8,139 nucleotides of DNA from assembly GCA_900554925.1 (NCBI GenBank), contig USJG01000106.1:1-8139 (forward strand), given 5' to 3'. The notes under the pieces are model-generated. The model searched no databases. It worked only from the letters and a program-made list of their open reading frames with translations, and was not told where the DNA came from. The stretch comes from an uncultured Lachnospiraceae bacterium (GTDB taxonomy: Bacteria; Bacillota; Clostridia; Lachnospirales; Lachnospiraceae). Both the position numbers and the translations under genes were made by a program. Below are positions 6,088 to 8,139 of the stretch, piece after piece (position 1 is the first letter of the stretch; every line of letters begins with the position of its first letter).

Positions 6088-7242
6088 TTACTTTAATAAT
6101 GCTCCGGATATAACCATTCTCTGTACTTCTGAAGTACCCTCATAAATCTCGGTGATCTTAGCGTCTCTCATCATACGCTCTACATCATACTCTCTGATGT
6201 AACCATAACCACCGTGAAGCTGTACTGCCTTTGTGGTTATTTCCATAGCAACTTCTGCCGCATATAATTTAGCCATAGCTGCTTCCACTGTATAGGTCTT
6301 CTGTGTTGCCTTAGCCATAGCTGCTCTGTAAACCATGTACTGTGCCGCCTGAACCTTAGTAGCCATATCTGCCAACTGGAACTGTGTATTCTGGAAAGCA
6401 CCAATGCTTCTGCCAAACTGCTTTCTTTCCTTTACATATTCGATGGTTCTCTCTAAAGCGCCTTCTGCAAGACCAAGAGCCTGAGCAGCAATACCAATAC
6501 GTCCGCCATCCAGTGTATGCATTGCAATACCAAATCCCTTGCCTTCCTGTCCTAACAGGTTTTCCTTGGGGATACGGCAGTCTGTAAAGATCAATTCATA
6601 AGTGGAAGAACCGCGGATACCCATCTTCTTTTCTTTTGTACCGAAGGTAAATCCGGGTGTTCCCTTTTCTACGATAAATGCAGAAATCATTTTTTTGCTT
6701 CTGCCCTTAGCGTCTGTCACAACACTTGTTACTGCAAAGATAACATAAACGTCAGCTTCCTTACCGTTTGTGATAAAGATTTTGGAACCGTTCAGCACCC
6801 ATTCGTCACCATCTAAAACAGCCTTTGTCTGCTGTCCCTGTGCATCTGTACCTGCGCCGGGCTCAGTCAAACCGAAAGCACCTAACTTTTCACCTTTCGC
6901 AAGGGGAACTAAGTATTTCTGTTTCTGTTCTTCTGTACCATATGTCATAATAGGGTCACAGCAAAGAGATGTATGTGCGGAAACAATAACGCCTGTTGTA
7001 CCGCAAACCTTGGAAAGCTCCTCTACGCACATGGCATAGGTAAGAGGATCACAGCCCTGTCCGCCATACTCCTTGGGTACAGGGATTCCAAGAAAACCTG
7101 CTTTCGCCATTTTTTCAACGGTTCCTCTGGGGAAAACTTCTGTCTCATCAACTTCCTGTGCCAGAGGCTTAACTTCTTTTTCTGCAAACTCTTTGAAAAG
7201 AGTTCTTGCCATTTCATGTTGTTTTGTTAACATAAAATCCAT
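6088..7242 (-). CDS. bcd: Butyryl-CoA dehydrogenase (short-chain acyl-CoA dehydrogenase)
   Basis: FAD enzyme that reduces crotonyl-CoA to butyryl-CoA; in anaerobes it works in the cytosol with EtfAB. From the start at 7242 the protein has 384 residues, the usual length for the family. Positions in that numbering: acyl-CoA dehydrogenase signature GLTEPGAGTDAQG at about 124-136; second signature beginning QLHGGYGYIREYD at about 341; and IYEGTSEVQR with the presumed catalytic base Glu368. The order is the usual N-terminal helical domain, middle beta domain and C-terminal helical domain with QFGR near 275. The gene ends 44 bp before etfB and lies directly after hbd, so butyryl-CoA is a more likely product than that of another acyl-CoA dehydrogenase. 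An in-frame ATG six codons upstream (7260) is less likely because the Shine-Dalgarno would lie inside the coding region. Confidence 0.95.
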   Translation of the reverse strand: MDFMLTKQHEMARTLFKEFAEKEVKPLAQEVDETEVFPRGTVEKMAKAGFLGIPVPKEYGGQGCDPLTYAMCVEELSKVCGTTGVIVSAHTSLCCDPIMTYGTEEQKQKYLVPLAKGEKLGAFGLTEPGAGTDAQGQQTKAVLDGDEWVLNGSKIFITNGKEADVYVIFAVTSVVTDAKGRSKKMISAFIVEKGTPGFTFGTKEKKMGIRGSSTYELIFTDCRIPKENLLGQEGKGFGIAMHTLDGGRIGIAAQALGLAEGALERTIEYVKERKQFGRSIGAFQNTQFQLADMATKVQAAQYMVYRAAMAKATQKTYTVEAAMAKLYAAEVAMEITTKAVQLHGGYGYIREYDVERMMRDAKITEIYEGTSEVQRMVISGALLK

Positions 7243-7253
7243 GATTTTTAATT

Positions 7254-7258
7254 CCTCC
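7254..7258 (-). promoter_or_regulatory. Ribosome binding site that fixes the bcd start
   Basis: GGAGG on the minus strand lies 11 nt upstream of the ATG at 7242. It overlaps the codons right after an upstream in-frame ATG at 7260, which has only an AT-rich stretch before it. A ribosome using this site would start at 7242, not 7260, and the protein would then begin MDFMLTKQHE, as butyryl-CoA dehydrogenases usually do. Confidence 0.75.
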
Positions 7259-7278
7259 ATTAAATTATATTTATATGT

Positions 7279-7326
7279 AACTGCTCAGAGCCGGCAAAAA
7301 CATCTGCGGCCTTTCCCTGAACAGTC
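7279..7326 (-). promoter_or_regulatory. Stem-loop in the hbd-bcd gap
   Basis: Ten-base arms at 7317-7326 and 7279-7288 pair on the minus strand with two G-U wobbles. A shorter GC-rich pairing (GCCG at 7290-7293 with CGGC at 7307-7310) sits inside. The sequence after the hairpin is AU-rich but has no T-run, so it does not look like an intrinsic terminator. It could be an mRNA processing or stability element that sets the hbd:bcd ratio, or a weak attenuator. The pairing is visible in the sequence; the role is inferred. Confidence 0.4.
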
Positions 7327-7336
7327 ACGCCTTTTA

Positions 7337-8139
7337 CTACTGTGCGTCAACAGGGGTTTTTGTTCTGTCGGCATTGTAAACATAGAAGCCCTTGCCGCTC
7401 TTAACGCCAAGGTTGCCGCCGCGAACCATTTTGCGGATCAGAGGACATGCACGGTACTTGCTGTCACCTGTTTCGTTATAAAGAACATCCATAATGGCAA
7501 GGCAAATATCCAGACCTACGAAATCGCCCAGTTCCAGAGGCCCCATGGGATGATTTGCGCCAAGCTTCATAGCTGCATCAATGCCTGCAATATCGGAAAC
7601 ACCTTCCATCTTGATAAAAGCAGCTTCATTGATCATGGGAATCAGAATACGGTTTACTACGAAACCTGCTGCTTCATTTACCTGAACAGGAGTCTTTCCT
7701 ATTTCTTCGGAAATCTTCTTGATGGCATCAACAGTTTCCGCCGGAGTATTCACACCTGCAATTACCTCAACCAGCTTCATGCGGTCTGCAGGGTTGAAGA
7801 AGTGCATACCGATCATAGGGCGGCTTAAGCCGTTGCCAATTTCTGTAATAGAGAGACTGGAGGTATTGGAAGCAAAGATACATTCCGGTTTTGCGATCTT
7901 ATCCAGTTCGCCAAATGTGGTCTTCTTAACTTCCATATTTTCAAATGCAGCTTCCACGATCAAATCACAATCTGCACAGAGGTCTTCCTTCAGTCCCGGT
8001 GTGATCTTTACAAGAATGGCATCAACTGCTTCCTGTGTCAGCTTGCCTTTTTCTACCAGCTTTGCATAACCCTTTGCGATTTTTTCTTTTCCGCCTTCAG
8101 CCCACTCCTGCTTAATATCGCAGAGTGCAACCTCATATC
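7337..8139 (-). CDS. hbd: 3-hydroxybutyryl-CoA dehydrogenase, 5' end cut by window edge
   Basis: Reduces acetoacetyl-CoA to 3-hydroxybutyryl-CoA with NAD(P)H in the cytosol, in the butyrate pathway. The frame stays open to the window edge, giving 266 whole codons. An internal TTG at 7963 can be mistaken for a start but is a leucine in a conserved DCDLIVEAA stretch. Numbered from the first whole codon, visible family motifs are SNTSSLSITEIG (about 90-101), HFFNPA with the likely catalytic His at 112 and its Glu partner near 124, the signature NEAAGFVVNR (about 154-163), and GANHPMGPLELGD with the conserved Asn near 195. Roughly 20-25 N-terminal residues, including the NAD-binding GxGxxG loop, lie outside the window; full length should be near 290 residues. 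The gene ends in tandem stops (TAG TAA), with bcd 94 bp downstream. NADH versus NADPH preference cannot be judged because the Rossmann loop is missing. Confidence 0.95.
   Translation of the reverse strand, partial: YEVALCDIKQEWAEGGKEKIAKGYAKLVEKGKLTQEAVDAILVKITPGLKEDLCADCDLIVEAAFENMEVKKTTFGELDKIAKPECIFASNTSSLSITEIGNGLSRPMIGMHFFNPADRMKLVEVIAGVNTPAETVDAIKKISEEIGKTPVQVNEAAGFVVNRILIPMINEAAFIKMEGVSDIAGIDAAMKLGANHPMGPLELGDFVGLDICLAIMDVLYNETGDSKYRACPLIRKMVRGGNLGVKSGKGFYVYNADRTKTPVDAQ

Noticed and set aside
7073..7828. Plus-strand open frame of 251 codons across bcd and hbd
   Set aside because: It lies antisense to two well-conserved genes, its translation resembles no family I know, and no Shine-Dalgarno precedes it. 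It is a shadow of codon use in hbd and bcd.
7337..7963. hbd starting at the TTG at 7963
   Set aside because: The frame continues upstream to the window edge with clear Hbd homology (YEVALCDI, KLVEKGKLTQEAVD), so this codon is an internal leucine.

Overview
The window looks like chromosomal DNA from an anaerobic, butyrate-forming Firmicute, most likely a Lachnospiraceae or related Clostridia member. The evidence is a hbd-bcd-etfB-etfA cluster of the clostridial butyryl-CoA type, strong GGAGG-type ribosome binding sites, AT-rich intergenic DNA and a VncS-like kinase with a HQTKTP box. Family assignments come from reading the proteins; no search was run. Every gene I accept lies on the minus strand, so transcription runs from high to low coordinates.

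Region by region, in transcription order. (1) 8139-4166: the tail of a butyrate operon. It holds hbd (5' end cut by the window edge), bcd, etfB and etfA, with gaps of 94, 44 and 51 bp that contain ribosome binding sites but no clear terminator. A strong hairpin with a T-run follows etfA. The products convert acetoacetyl-CoA to 3-hydroxybutyryl-CoA (Hbd) and crotonyl-CoA to butyryl-CoA (Bcd), with EtfAB carrying or bifurcating electrons towards ferredoxin. Crotonase and thiolase are not in the window. (2) 4085-3781: a 305-bp non-coding element with 19-bp near-perfect terminal inverted repeats, more nested inverted repeats and a hairpin-rich centre. It resembles a MITE or a mobile structured-RNA repeat and is the most unusual thing here. 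(3) 3711-2175: an OmpR-type response regulator and an overlapping histidine kinase that has no membrane segment, followed by a probable terminator. No ABC transporter follows. (4) 2174-1944: a 231-bp AT-rich gap with a perfect 13-bp palindrome and a textbook sigma-A promoter. (5) 1943-42: a separately transcribed SF1 (UvrD/Rep-like) helicase with an N-terminal NERD-like domain that seems to lack the catalytic lysine. It may act in repair or defence; its role is unknown.

I found no tRNA, rRNA, CRISPR array or transposase gene. No novel multi-gene system is evident. The structured repeat, the membrane-free kinase and the nuclease-like/helicase fusion are the points worth a second look.
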